From Paramacrobiotus metropolitanus (Eukaryota > Tardigrada > Eutardigrada > Parachela > Macrobiotidae), in NCBI RefSeq assembly GCF_019649055.1, contig NW_026570232.1, forward strand, positions 558,001 through 622,000: a stretch of 64,000 nt of DNA, written 5' to 3'. A program made the position numbers and the translations under genes. Below are positions 35,582 through 47,000 of this stretch, one piece after another (positions within the stretch are counted from its first letter, which is position 1; each line of letters starts with the position of its first letter). The notes under the pieces were generated by a model. It searched no databases. It was not told where the DNA came from and saw only the letters and a list, made by a program, of their open reading frames with translations.

Positions 35582-37484
35582 AAGGGGCACTCTGGTCAGT
35601 TTTTTTATAAATTGGTCATCTTGAGCTTTTTCGGCATTTTTTGATGTTTCTTCGTCTTTTTTATCACATTTTTATATCCGGGATACGTTGGAGCTGCGTT
35701 TTCTCAAAAATCCCCCACCAATTGCACAAAAAACATCCCAGCTAAAAATATAGTTTTTTGTTTAAATTTTTATGTATAAAAAGGTTGCTTTTATATAAAA
35801 CTTTCATAAAGTTATTCATTGGAGTGTCCTTTTTTGTTCTATATATCACGGATCCGTTAATGATTTCTAACCGCATTTTTGCAACACTCACTTGATCGCT
35901 GCGATCTGAAAGATGCCGCCCACGTGGAATCAAGATTTTTTCGATCTCATTGTCGATTAATGCTCCTAAATTAAGCGCACTGCTGTTTCCGTATAAAATG
36001 TGTATGGTCATGATTATGAATGATGCGCTAGCGATTTTCTGTATTTTTGCTCATCTGTGTAGTTTGGCTTCTGCTCATGTAATTCCCGTAGTCAGGAAAA
36101 CCGAAAAATAAAATTGTGCGTAATGATATTCGTAATTTGAATTTCATACAGTTGTCACGAGTTGTGTGTTGTAGATTAAAGCGCGTGACAGCATAATCCG
36201 GGATTATGTTTCTATAGAAGGTTCTAATACTGTAATTGTTCCAGGTAGTTATTAGTGATATCCAAAGCGCTTATTAACGAAGCGAAAACAAAAACTAAAG
36301 TAATAAACTAATACGAAAAACAATTGGTACGAAAAAGAAAACGAAATATGGAAGAAGTACTTTGCTGCACATTGTATTGTACATAAGTTAATTGTACTTT
36401 CTGTGGCAAATAGGTAAGTATCTAGAGCAGAGATTTATAAAGTCAGTATTTATAGAATTAACTTATGTACAATTTATAGAATTAACTTCCTCCTCTTAAT
36501 CACCTGGTATTGGCGAATTACATGCAGTAAATTAACGCTGGGTGATTTTTCGCTTCTGGAAACTTACGCTTTGAAATGGGCAAATTTCTGATGTGAGAGC
36601 AGCGGCACTCTCCCCTAGTTTAATGGAAGGAGCGGATAAGTTTAAACTCTTACTGTAATAATGTTTAGTTTCTTTTAATATTAAAATGCCCTTTTATAAG
36701 TAAATGTTTACCTAATTGGAGCCGCACAGTACTATACCGGCTACTACAGAAAGATAATACAAGACACTGCACAGTTTACCGGCTACGGCGGCTAGTCTAG
36801 TAGGCGTGGTAGTGAGCACAATAACTGATTAACATCTAAAAGTTTAATACTGAAATCTAAAAATTGTCTTTCTAACTTCAACATTCAAATTAATTTTAGC
36901 ATACGATGCGTAAGAACTGGTAAATTATCAATACGTCACAGGCACTACGTACTAATAAAATAACGCTGTAGTAAGTGTTAAGTACACAGTATATTATAGA
37001 AGTATATATAGATATAAAAATTAATAATAATATTGTGCCGCACAACGTACAAAATACATAGAAGTGCATACTGTCTTTATTTACTTACCGTAACTGTTTT
37101 TTCAATGTAAATTTTATGACTTTTATAAAGCTTTTACAATCAGGACTATCAGGTGTACGATGTCGGGTGTTGTATGAGTTACGCAACCACTTTTCCATGA
37201 AGACTGACTGCGGAACCCGTCCATATCGTAAAAATTGCTCATTGGTCGCTTACGTTATTTTTCACTAATCATCAATGGCACCTTTTGCGCGGGGCAACGG
37301 TATTGGCTCTGTTTCGTTCTCGCCCCTTTTTCCATTGACTGCTGAAAAAGGCCAGACGGCGTGTAGATGAACAGGCTCTCGCGTTGGTCTCTTTCTACCG
37401 CACGCTCAGTCCAACACGGGTAATCCAGCGTGCAGTTAAGTTCTTACCACCCCATTCGCGTTCTAGAAGACAGATCCCTGAAAA
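35582..37484. other. AT-rich intergenic region before the ADP/ATP carrier
   Basis: Contains the poly(A) polymerase 3' UTR (AATAAA at 36107-36112), a set of short repeats at 36378-36488 and, at its right end, the GC-richer promoter and leader of the carrier gene (about 37200-37484). No exon supported. Confidence 0.55.
36378..36488. repeat. Inverted and direct short repeats
   Basis: TGTACATAAGTTAATT at 36378-36393 recurs as its exact reverse complement at 36456-36471. A 17-base direct repeat, ATTTATAGAATTAACTT, is at 36448-36464 and 36472-36488. This could be a decayed foldback element. Confidence 0.75.
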
Positions 37485-39732
37485 ATGTCGTCGAAAAACC
37501 AGGACTTCGTTGTTAACTTCCTTAAGGATTTCGCCGCTGGTGGTGTAGCAGCTGGCATCTCCAAGACCGCCGTTGCTCCCATTGAACGTGTGAAGCTCCT
37601 TTTACAAGTAAGCCGCAAACCGTTACTAACTTGGGTTTTTTTGTATTTTAAGCAGTATAATATTGATTTTTGTGCCCTAATGTTGCATATTAACAGTTTC
37701 CCATCTAGCGTATTACATAACCATTTCCGTATGTCAGGGAGATAATTATAGCAGGAGTTATTTTTAGCGGTAGCTCGAATGGTAGAAGATAGAGAATCTG
37801 AGAGTGCACTAGCGAAATTTCGGCCGTCGGCGACATCGTACAGATGATGTGCCACTGTTGGCTCGATCAGCGATTCTGGAAGCATCCTAGACGACTGCAG
37901 TAACAACTCCTGTGACGTCATACGAGTAGATCCTAGTGTTGCGATCAGGAGGAGTTCACGTGGTCCTTTTGCGCGTCAGGGTACCTGATGCAACCAGCGT
38001 GAGCCGGTCCGGTGTGGGCGCGGTAGCAGTGACAGGCTGCGCTAATAAAGACCGGGTTGTCTGACAGCGATAACATACCGGTTGCCGCCGTTAGCACGAC
38101 AGCCCCGGTGATTTTTCACTCGGGTGGCGGGTGTTCTCAAGCCACGTTTGCGCTACCGGGAATCGTGACAATTGAGTACAATAATCTATCAGTTCCTTTT
38201 TATGATTAATTTTAATTATTTATATTTTCACTTTCTGGTAACTTGATTATCTTTGATGAACTTTTTGCATCAGATGTGCCTGTGTTCTCCTGGGTTTTTA
38301 GTAGAATCTTCTTACAGTATCTGGTATCTACAGTGTATAGCTACGAAGCCAATAAACTACAGGAATTTTAAATCATTGCTGTTCCTCCATAAACATCATA
38401 CGTGGTTTTGTCGGGCTGGTTTTTGCAGTTTAATGAGTACATGTTGAGGTTGTAATGGTTATTTGCCAATGGTTACCAAAATATTTTTTGAGTCTAAGTA
38501 ATTATTCTAACTCATTATTGCTGCAGGTCCAACATGCTTCTAAGCAGATCACCAAAGATAAGCAGTACAAGGGCATCGTCGATGCCTTCGTCCGCATCCC
38601 ACGCGAACAGGGTCTTCTGTCTTTCTGGCGCGGTAACTTGGCCAACGTCATCCGTTACTTTCCCACCCAGGCCCTGAACTTTGCCTTCAAGGACAAGTAC
38701 AAGCAGATCTTCCTTGCGGGAGTCGACAAGAAGACACAGTTCTGGCGCTACTTTATGGGTAACTTGGCCAGTGGTGGTGCTGCAGGAGCCACCTCCCTCT
38801 GCTTCGTCTACCCTCTGGATTTCGCCCGTACTCGTCTGGCTGCTGATATCGGTACGGTATTTGTGTGTGTTTAAAAACATCGCCCGTCAATGTGGATTGT
38901 AAAATGTTTTTTTCCTAATATAGGCAAGGGAAATGCTGAACGTGAATTCACCGGTCTGACCAACTGCATCGGCAAAATCTTCAAGACTGACGGTCTCAAG
39001 GGTCTTTATCAAGGCTTTGGCGTATCTGTGCAAGGTACGAAGAATGTTAATTATCAGAAACGCTTTATCACGCAGTTGGGGAGCTCTTTTATAAGTTGTA
39101 TTGCGTAACGTGCCGCTGGTGATTCGTACAGTCGGCAATAAAAATGGTGCACTTTGTTTTATGGCTTTATCGTTTATGAAGCACATGCTAACCGTATTTA
39201 TCTCTTTGGCAGGTATCATTATCTACCGTGCATCATACTTCGGTCTTTTCGACACTTGCAAGGGAATGTTGCCTGACCCTAAGAACACTCCGCTGATTGT
39301 CAGTTTTATCATTGCCCAAATCGTCACGACTGTCTCTGGTATCACTTCTTACCCGTTTGATACCGTCCGTCGACGTCTTATGATGCAGGTTAGTAGTTCG
39401 CTCTGATTTTTCTGTATTGGCTTGGAGTACCAGTAGCAAATTAGCAATGGCGAGGGAATAAAGACGAATTTTTTGCGCCATTTAGGTGTTACCGTGTTAA
39501 TAGTCTTGTTTTGACATCGTAGAGCGGTCGCAAGAAGGGTGATGTGATGTACAAGGGAACTCTGGATGCTTGGGCGAAGATTGCCAAGCAGGAAGGCGGC
39601 GGAGCCTTCTTCAAGGGTGCTTTCTCCAACGTACTCCGTGGCACCGGTGGCGCTTTGGTGTTGGTGCTGTACGACGAACTGAAGGTGCTTATGTTCGGTG
39701 AGAGCGCGAGAGGAGGTTACGAAGGAGGATAA
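37485..39732 (+). CDS. ANT: Mitochondrial ADP/ATP translocase (SLC25A4-6 type)
   Basis: Exchanges cytosolic ADP for matrix ATP across the inner mitochondrial membrane. Five exons: 37485-37607, 38527-38851, 38924-39034, 39213-39388 and 39523-39732, with phases closing to 314 residues. The three carrier repeats each show the P-x-[DE]-x-x-[RK] signature: PIERVK, PLDFAR and PFDTVR. The nucleotide-carrier signature RRRLMM is at residues 239-244 (RRRMMM in most animals). Other landmarks are [13 protein letters not shown], the YKGIVD loop and [11 protein letters not shown]. The C-terminus ends in a short Gly-rich extension (GGYEGG). The leader ends CTGAAAAATG. Intron 1 is 919 bases and contains a GC-rich island. 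Confidence 0.97.
37930..38175. other. GC-rich island inside intron 1 of the ADP/ATP carrier
   Basis: About 250 bases of distinctly GC-rich sequence (GCCGGTCCGG and GGTTGCCGCCG-like words) inside an otherwise AT-rich intron. No long frame, no tRNA-like boxes and no clear terminal repeats were seen. It could be an intronic enhancer, an unrecognised small RNA or a mobile-element remnant. Confidence 0.4.
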
Positions 39733-40759
39733 TAAATGTTCCATCTGCATTCGGACGGCGGTGTTGATCTTACAACTATTCGTACTACGGTTTTATTTCA
39801 AGTGTGAAACTGGATGAGTGCAAGGGAATTTTGTCATCTTATTAAATAAAATGCATAACGATTGGTTGATTACTCTGTTTTAATTTATAAGCACTATCGT
39901 TGGTGTTGTGTTTTTGTTTTATTTATCTGCGAATTTTGCCCTGGAACCAGCAGCAGTGTAGTTCCAGCCCACAAATTTGAGAAGAAAACAGGATTTGACG
40001 TTTTAACGTAGTGTTGTTTGATGTTGATGGTAACAGTAGTTGCAGTGAATAAAAGAAAAGCGCTGCTTTTGGCGTGGGATTTTAAAAACCCCTATTTGAA
40101 AAATACGTGTCAGTATGCCCTCAGTAGTCTGGTTTTAGTGAGAACTCCCATTCATATGCGAGAACGTTTACCTACTCTTTTATAAAGGACAAAATTTTTA
40201 TTCTAACGACGCCCCGAAGCAGCACTTATTTTACTGACATATTATTTGGCCCACATCAAAAATACCACTTCTTACACAGGAATAACGGATTAAAGGCAGG
40301 ACTATTCTGGCTAGATTAATGAAGCAGTGGATATCATTTGTCAATGAGTTTTAATAGAAGTATTCAAATCTGGAAAGAACTGGAAACACCGGTAGACATC
40401 AGTCACATCATTATCAAAACAAAAGGGAAGACGCCATAGAAGCAAACGATTTTCAAACGCTTTCATCTAGTTCTGTAGAATCCCATCCAGCATTATTGCA
40501 CGCAGGATTATTATTAATTAGTCCTACAAAATTCTTGTTTGATGAATTATGAACTTCCCAGTGCGCAACTTTCCTTCACGGGATCCAACATTTTCAGGTT
40601 ATCGACATCGACAGGTCGTGTCCCACCCGTTTTCAGTATGCGAATTTATTCGAAGGATGGAATTATCCTGGTCGACTGGCAATAAGTAACAATCCAAATG
40701 CCACTGTTCAGTGTTTAGTATCCACATTGTGATCCACTTCGCGCTTCGTTGTTCCGGAA
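39733..40759. other. Convergent 3' region between ADP/ATP carrier and YAE1
   Basis: Holds the carrier 3' UTR with AATAAA at 39845-39850 and, on the other strand, the YAE1 3' UTR with TTTATT at 40645-40650. No exon supported. Confidence 0.6.
39845..39850 (+). terminator. AATAAA signal of the ADP/ATP carrier
   Basis: About 113 bases after the stop codon. Another AATAAA overlaps the region just after the stop but is too close to be the likely signal. Confidence 0.6.
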
Positions 40760-41397
40760 TCAACTATCTTTCTCTGCCCCTTTGCTTAAAATGGCCATCC
40801 CGCGTCGTATTAAATTATTTACAGCATCATCCACATTTAGTGCATGAAGATCCGTTTGCTTATTGAAATTCAGCATTCCCTCGGGACTCTGCAGGTCTTT
40901 TGTGGCAAACTTTGATGCATGCGTGCTGAACTCAGTAAGTTCAGTCAGAAAGTTTTGCATGGACACACGGTGTGCGTCGGATGCTCTCAGTTTAAGCGTG
41001 GCCCTGCATTGAAAATATAAACCTTTCTGTAAAAAACGCCAAAGAAATTTACTGCAGTATAAACTAGTACTACAACTTACTCGAACTGACCGCGCAGCTC
41101 ACCGAGACGAGCGGATAACGCAGCGCATCGAGAGAATCCATCTTCGAAGCCTTTCTGCAGGCTAACATCTTTACTCTCGGTAACAGCATTCCTGAAACCT
41201 TCCTGAAGAAGATTTCCAGCTTAGTTAATTCTAAATACTGCAAAAAAATTCTGTCATGGACAAAAGAATATTAATGGGAAGCGTACCTTCCAGATTCCTT
41301 CGTTTATTTTGCGATATTCGGAGTCTCCTGGAAGCTCAACATCTTCTTCCAACCAATCGTCGGTGGACTCACTGGCCTGAGCGCCGCTCGACATCAT
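40760..41397 (-). CDS. YAE1: YAE1 domain-containing protein
   Basis: With LTO1, YAE1 recruits the cytosolic iron-sulfur assembly machinery to the ABC protein Rli1/ABCE1. Three exons: 41397-41287, 41202-41081 and 41003-40760, phases closing to 158 residues. The Yae1 domain is at the exon 1/2 junction and in exon 2: a WKEGFRNAV start, then SLQKGFEDGFSR and ARLGELRGQ. These fit the G-x3-G-like repeats of the family (EGYR...LQQGF..GY..G...GRLRG). The N-terminus is acidic with a STDDWLEEDVELP stretch, and the C-terminal half is helical and not conserved to my eye. Two ATGs abut at the start; the first is taken. Its start lies 428 bases from the divergent prefoldin 4 start. Confidence 0.82.
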
Positions 41398-41825
41398 GTG
41401 CTTATCTCCCTGGGTTATTAAAATTTACGGTTACTCACAGTCGGGAAATTTTCCAAGATCCTGCGGTGAGCCTGAAGATGGAGATCTAAAACAACTGATA
41501 TAATACGAAGTCTCCCATAAACTTTTGCTTGGTTAAATAAAATTTTTTTGCTCGCACTCACTTCTCAAATCCAACCGGAAGTCCGTGTTTCCCCGCCTTC
41601 AATTTCGCGAGTGTCCAATCGTGTTGACGCTGTCGGCTGTCCTTTTGTAGCCTCAACCTCCTCAGGCAGGCAGTGGGCTTTTTATAAGAGTTTTTAAAAC
41701 GAAAAAATTTTGTTGGCATGGTTTTATTTTGAAAAAGCTGTTTTGTGCTGTTTAGATTTCAGTTTTGTCTGATTTCAGCTTTTTTTGAGTCCATTGGGAT
41801 GATTCAGGTGGAATAGTAAAGAAAG
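41398..41825. promoter_or_regulatory. Short bidirectional promoter region, YAE1 and prefoldin 4
   Basis: 428 bases separate two divergent start codons, so the two genes must share this space for promoters and leaders. The right end carries the short upstream ORF of prefoldin 4. No TATA box was recognised. Confidence 0.5.
41799..41816 (+). promoter_or_regulatory. Short upstream ORF in the prefoldin 4 leader
   Basis: ATG, four codons and TAG (peptide MIQVE), ending nine bases before the main ATG. It matches in position and sequence the upstream ORF of the poly(A) polymerase leader at 33630-33650. Confidence 0.55.
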
Positions 41826-42611
41826 ATGTCCGGTATTCCCAAATCTGTGAGTACTTAACTTGCCACGATTTCATATTAAGTGTTAGTTTGCTGTTCACAA
41901 TCACCTCTTGCATAGTTGCCAGCGTTCATCGAGGTTCACGGTCTTTGCAGATTACCGGGGAGCTAGAAGGAGTCACAAAACGTGCTGAAGGCATTGCCAT
42001 TTCGAAGGATACACATTTACAGATTGCACGGTTTTCCTTTGTCCACACACTGTATCAAGAACAGACTATCCTTGCTAACGCAGCTAAGGTACTACGAAGT
42101 TTTCTCAAAGTCCTTGGGCGGCGACTCTACTTTCACAGTCAGTCGGAATTTGGCAAAACAGACAGCATGGATTTTTTGGTTTTTAGCTTTAACTGACGTT
42201 GACTTTTAATATTCGAAATTTGGTAGAAGGAAGAATCAGTATAGAAAATGATAGGAAATTTTCGCCACCGACGATCTTGATTTTTGCTGTACAGTATTAA
42301 TGTTATGTTATCCGTCTTGATCACAGAAAGAACTTCAGACCATCAACGACGCCGAAGACGAGCTAATCCTGGTGGACGACGAAGCGCTGGTGCCGTGCCA
42401 AGTCGACGCGCCATCCGTCTTCGAGAAACTTAAACCCGAAGCGGAGGCTTTCTTGGCCGACGAAAAAACCCGCATTCAGGCGGAACTGGATGAGTACGAA
42501 TCCAAAGCAGCGGATTACCTCAAAGAACTGAATCAGTTGCGGATCGATCTATACGGGAAGCTGGGTAATTTGATCCAGCTGGAAACAACCGGCACAGAGG
42601 ACGACGACTAA
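41826..42611 (+). CDS. PFDN4: Prefoldin subunit 4
   Basis: A beta-type subunit of the hexameric prefoldin chaperone that hands nascent actin and tubulin to the CCT chaperonin. Three exons: 41826-41846 (MSGIPKS), 41951-42088 and 42327-42611, all in phase 0, 147 residues. The paired helices and hairpin match the family: an N-terminal helix with ISKDTHLQIARFS, then KKELQTINDAEDELILVDDE before the hairpin, VPCQVD in it, and a C-terminal helix ending LYGKLGNLIQLE with an acidic tail. It has about 20 extra N-terminal residues. Its coding exons contain only two ATGs, the start and one out-of-frame ATG that opens a short dead-end frame. COX20 starts 18 nt after the stop. Confidence 0.93.
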
Positions 42612-42629
42612 TTGTGAGCCTCATCTACC
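42612..42629 (+). promoter_or_regulatory. 18-nt intercistronic gap, prefoldin 4 to COX20
   Basis: Only 18 bases lie between the prefoldin TAA and the COX20 ATG, which sits in a near-ideal context (ACCATGG). There is no pyrimidine tract or good acceptor in the gap that would suggest trans-splicing, and no room for a conventional promoter. Confidence 0.8.
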
Positions 42630-43025
42630 ATGGCCGCGCCCAGCGATCTCGATATGGAGCAGGCCATTCTGGATTCCGAAGAACGGCAGGAGAAAGAGCG
42701 GCTGAAGAATTCGAATTTTATCCAACGAAATCTACTGAGTATACCGTGTTTTCGTGAGTCGTTCATGTACGGCATGCTGAGCGGATTGGGCGCTGGACTG
42801 GGCACATTTATGCTGACCAGTCGGGTGCGGCGCGCCTGTGATGTGGCGGTGGGATCGTATGCGGCGGTGACGTTCTGCTGGTGGATCTACTGTCGGTATG
42901 AGCGAGCGCGGTTGCATCAGGAGCTGCAGAAAGTGCAGTATATGGTGTTTGATGATGCATCGCCACCGGCAGTCGAATCCGGTATTATTGTCCAGCCCAA
43001 AGGTCGATCCCGCGCTGCTTCTTGA
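42630..43025 (+). CDS. COX20: Cytochrome c oxidase assembly protein COX20
   Basis: A mitochondrial inner-membrane chaperone that holds newly made COX2 for copper insertion during complex IV assembly. Single exon, 131 residues. Family landmarks are IPCFRESFMYGMLSG before the first membrane segment, LTSRVRRACDVAVGSY between the two segments and CWWIYCRYERAR after the second (compare TSRIRRSCDVGVGG and CWFHCRY in the vertebrate protein). Membrane segments are about residues 47-65 and 72-90. The N-terminus is acidic and charged, the C-terminus variable. It lies directly behind prefoldin 4 on the same strand with no promoter room, so it is probably translated from a shared transcript. Confidence 0.93.
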   Translation: MAAPSDLDMEQAILDSEERQEKERLKNSNFIQRNLLSIPCFRESFMYGMLSGLGAGLGTFMLTSRVRRACDVAVGSYAAVTFCWWIYCRYERARLHQELQKVQYMVFDDASPPAVESGIIVQPKGRSRAAS

Positions 43026-44001
43026 TTTTGTCTGTTTTTGCGAATTCTGTTTGACTTTATTAACTGTTTTATATAAAAATTTAAGCACGTTGTTGAATTG
43101 CTGTGAGTGAATCATGCCTCTCCGCGTTGGCTGGTTGATGTCTGATAAACCTGATTTTACGGGCAAGGTACTGTAGATAGATATGTGTAACACTCAGTCA
43201 ATCACTACCTAACGCTATTTGACAATTTTCAGTTAGGTTTCCCTCTAGCGTATAATTTGAACACACGTCTTTACCAGGTATGTACTTTGCTGATTCTTCT
43301 TTACCAGGCATTCGTTCGGTTTAGGTGCCTACTTCGTTGCATGATCACCAGAAGTCTCTTATTATTAACTAACGGAGACAAAAATGTGTAAGTACTAAGC
43401 AAATGCCACAGAAAACTAGCAGCTTTTATTCGTAAATTTTTCGATAAATTACAGTTACTTACGATGTATGGAGAAATGAAACAATTTCCCCAACATCAGA
43501 AAAACTGTTGCTGGTCAAAGTCATCACACAACAGAAATGCACCATTTCTGCTAAGCGATGGGGTTTTATGTTACGTCGTATCATTACTGCTAGAATCGCA
43601 GATGCAATCGCCTTATGAAAAACATTACCAAAAATAAAAATGAGGAGGGCACAAGTATGGAATTAAGGATTCTCGAATACGTGACATTGCTTGGCGTGGC
43701 ATAAGTTGCCATCTACTATAATTAAGCCTTTTAAAGTAAAATATCACATAACTATTAACTAACCATAAAAAAAAGATTGCTTTACGGTGTCGCACTTACG
43801 CAGCACACTTATGATCGTTGGACTAATTTGAACAAACTATCAACCAGCGCTAATCAAAACATCAAAATAACGGGAATTTCTTTGGTCAACGCGACAGTCT
43901 ACCAAAAAAAACGAACAAATTTGTTACATGCGCATCAAAAATTTAACGATGGCAAGACATAAACGTGTGTGGTGTGCAATCATAACAGAGATCAAGAAAG
44001 G
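43026..44001. other. Convergent 3' region between COX20 and the receptor gene
   Basis: AT-rich, with no supported exon. TTTATT at 43425-43430 could be the receptor's polyadenylation signal on the other strand. Confidence 0.5.
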
Positions 44002-47000
44002 TCAAACTAAGGCTCCCCTGGAGCCTTTCATTGTTAAGCCGTTAACGTGACTATACGCGGCCAACGCGTTCCCGTTACTGGAACCTTCGTCACCCAAAGA
44101 ATTTGAGTTTCGCGAATTGTTCGGCACAGCCAGACAGTTGTCCGTCCATCCGTTGTCGACCGTGCGACCGAATGTCTTGCGCGAGAAGCGCAGCTGTGTT
44201 GTCGATGTCGGCTTCCTGCCGCGTTGCCGCAACGTCCGGTGGATACGGCGCAGTCCGCGAACGATTTCCCGGCGCAGATAAATACACGAAATGACCGGGT
44301 TGGCAACGGAGTTTAATGGAGCGAGCGACTGCATTAGTGTGGAGACGGCAATTTTCGTCTGCGGATTGGCAAATTCCACATGCTCGTACACATCCAAAAG
44401 GTCATAGATGCAATAAGGACTCCAGCATGCTGACAAAAAATGACTGTTTTTAAGCGCTTAACACACAATTTTCCACCGATCCAGGAAGTGGATTGTTTAG
44501 TTTATTTAATTAGTGTCAGATCTATCTAGATCAAATTACACTTGTTGAAAAACAAGTCGAAGTGTCAATGAGTGTGCACGCACGTACAACTTATGATTGG
44601 TGGCTACTTTATGCCAGAAGGAGCGGATTATGCAAATACACATTTGGAATTCTTTTTGGAAATTTGCGCTTGTTTTAAAAGGAGGCATGCTTACCGATAA
44701 AAACCGTTACAATGACAAGGGCCATTTTTGTTGTTTTTATTTTAGCTCTGGGAATGAGCCCTTTGGCAAACTCGGATCTCGAAGATGCAATGGATGGGAT
44801 GCCTGCAAAAAATGCATCCGGTGATGACTTTCCATACTGTGTATCTATCCATAGATATCTATAATTATACTGTATCCACAGATACACTTCTGTAAGTATT
44901 GTATAAGTACTCCGGTACACATGTCCCGAGTAAAACAGTTTGTAAAAAAAACGTTAGCTAAACGTTAGTTAAATGCCAAAATTCGAACTTGTGTACATAT
45001 TTTTATATTCGTTATTCATCGCGTGTGCATCCAAATTTTGTTAGCCTCTACTAAGTTTGTTTGTTCGTAGTGCAACGATAGGTTATAGAACGCGTTTAAG
45101 TATTTCTAGAAGTTAAATGCTTAAATACATTGCCCGAGTAAAACAACTTGCAAAAAAAACGTCAACTTAACGTTAGGAAACGGCTAAAATTGACACACAT
45201 CCGTTCACCTAGCGGTACTTACATGTAAAACTAACGTTTTTCCTACAAGCTATTTTACCCGGGTTGGTTGGTACCGACAATTAAGTGCTGTGTAATTCTG
45301 CTGTAACATAGTCTGGTAACATTACTGAACTCATATTTAAATTAAGTACATGCAAATTAATTATCAGTGCAGGATAAGATGCACGTAATTAAATATAAAG
45401 TTCTTGGAACGACAAAGTTTTACGCAATATTATTCTTGTACAATTGCTTGCGTACAAAAATTTTGAGCTTTGCGTGCCCGAGTAAAACAGTTTAAAAATA
45501 CAATAAACGTTAGTTAAAGGCCAAAATTCGAACAGTGTTCGAATTTTGGCCTTTAATCATTTAGCCAACGTATTTTACAAACTGTTTTACTCGTGAGCTT
45601 AATTTTGTACATATTGCACGCTGATTTTGAAAGGGCATGGCGCAGTTTTATCCTAGATCTGTACCTGCAGCTAGGCGTTTGCTTCTGTAGAGAACACTCC
45701 CAACCAGATCCTGCGCCTCGAAGCTGTCTTGCCGGCTGAGGTTCATTGCTTCCTCAAACTCCAGATTGCGTCCGCGGACATATATTGTGCGTAGCACAAT
45801 GGCAAAGCAAGCGATGATTATAATCACCGGGATAATGAAAAGTATTAGGGAAACCAGGGTGAAATAGAGTTGCCAGTATGTCTGTGACGGAAACGATATC
45901 CAACACTGCAGGTATCCATCGATTCGGTCCTGCTCGTATAGAAACAGCATGGGAATGGAGAATAGAAAACTGAAGAACCATGCTGATCCAATAAGAAACC
46001 GGCTACGGCGCACTACCAATAAATCATATTCGTCAATTTTTATATCACCATCGATCAAGATTTCTATATACAGCTGTTGAATAAAATGAATGGTTAACTC
46101 CTTTTTAACGACTACACAGTATTTACAAATACTATCAATACCGTATACGTTGGTATTTAAAATTAGGTGCGGTATACAATTGCGTGCCATACGTGCTTCG
46201 CCGTTTCTTTAATTCCAAAAACAGTTTTACCTTATTTCATACAGTCATATAAAGACTGGCAGTATTTACGTAAATTTAACGACCATGTTTAATTAATTTT
46301 ACAAGCGGTGCTACTAAAACAAACTCAAATAAAAAGACAAAGACGATGTGTCAACAGAAAACGTGTACGACATCTGATCTGCGCACGATTACATAAGAGT
46401 ACTTAAATTTAATCTCTGTAATGGAAACTTAATATCTTTCCTTGCAGACGAAAAATTACGACTACTCGAGCGCCGTATTTTACAAAGTTTTCAGGGTAAA
46501 GTTGTTGAAGAATTTCGTCACCGGGAATATAAGTCTTTCGCATTCGCCCACGCAGTGCACCACATTTTTTCGTACGTATTAACAACAGTTCATTTCATAG
46601 TATGTATTATACGTTCATTATATAAAGTCTCATACTTAAGCCTACACGCAATTACAATAATTATTTCATTCGGGTACGAGGAAATTCCATGCTGTATATG
46701 TACACACTTCACAGTTCACACACATCACATATTTAATTAAGTAAAATCTGCGTAGCATAATAAAAATGTCATTGTGGTAAGTACTACGAATATCTTAAGC
46801 CCGAAAGCTTAAGACGTATTCAAAGAAATATAATTCTGTGATAGCGAGGCTTGTGTACCATTTTGCACCCTAATTAACTTTTAATTGAATTTAGTGCGAT
46901 ATTACCTGCGCTGGTGAATGTCAGTGGATTAGCGATGGCGTCATAGCGGTCAATTGACAATGCGACTAGGACGTAGTTTGAGGCAAAAGTAACCACAACC

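Noticed and set aside
34724-35590. 288-codon antisense frame opposite poly(A) polymerase
   Set aside because: It mirrors the GC-rich coding frame; the plus-strand frame has the full set of polymerase motifs.
36378-36488. Short repeats as a CRISPR-like array
   Set aside because: The repeats are only 16-17 bases, partly inverted, without regular spacers, in a eukaryotic genome.
37463-37921. 152-codon antisense frame over ADP/ATP carrier exon 1
   Set aside because: It crosses a conserved exon and its intron; no independent support.
44034-44306. Alternative frames over the last receptor exon
   Set aside because: Only the frame with helix 7 continues correctly from the previous exon.
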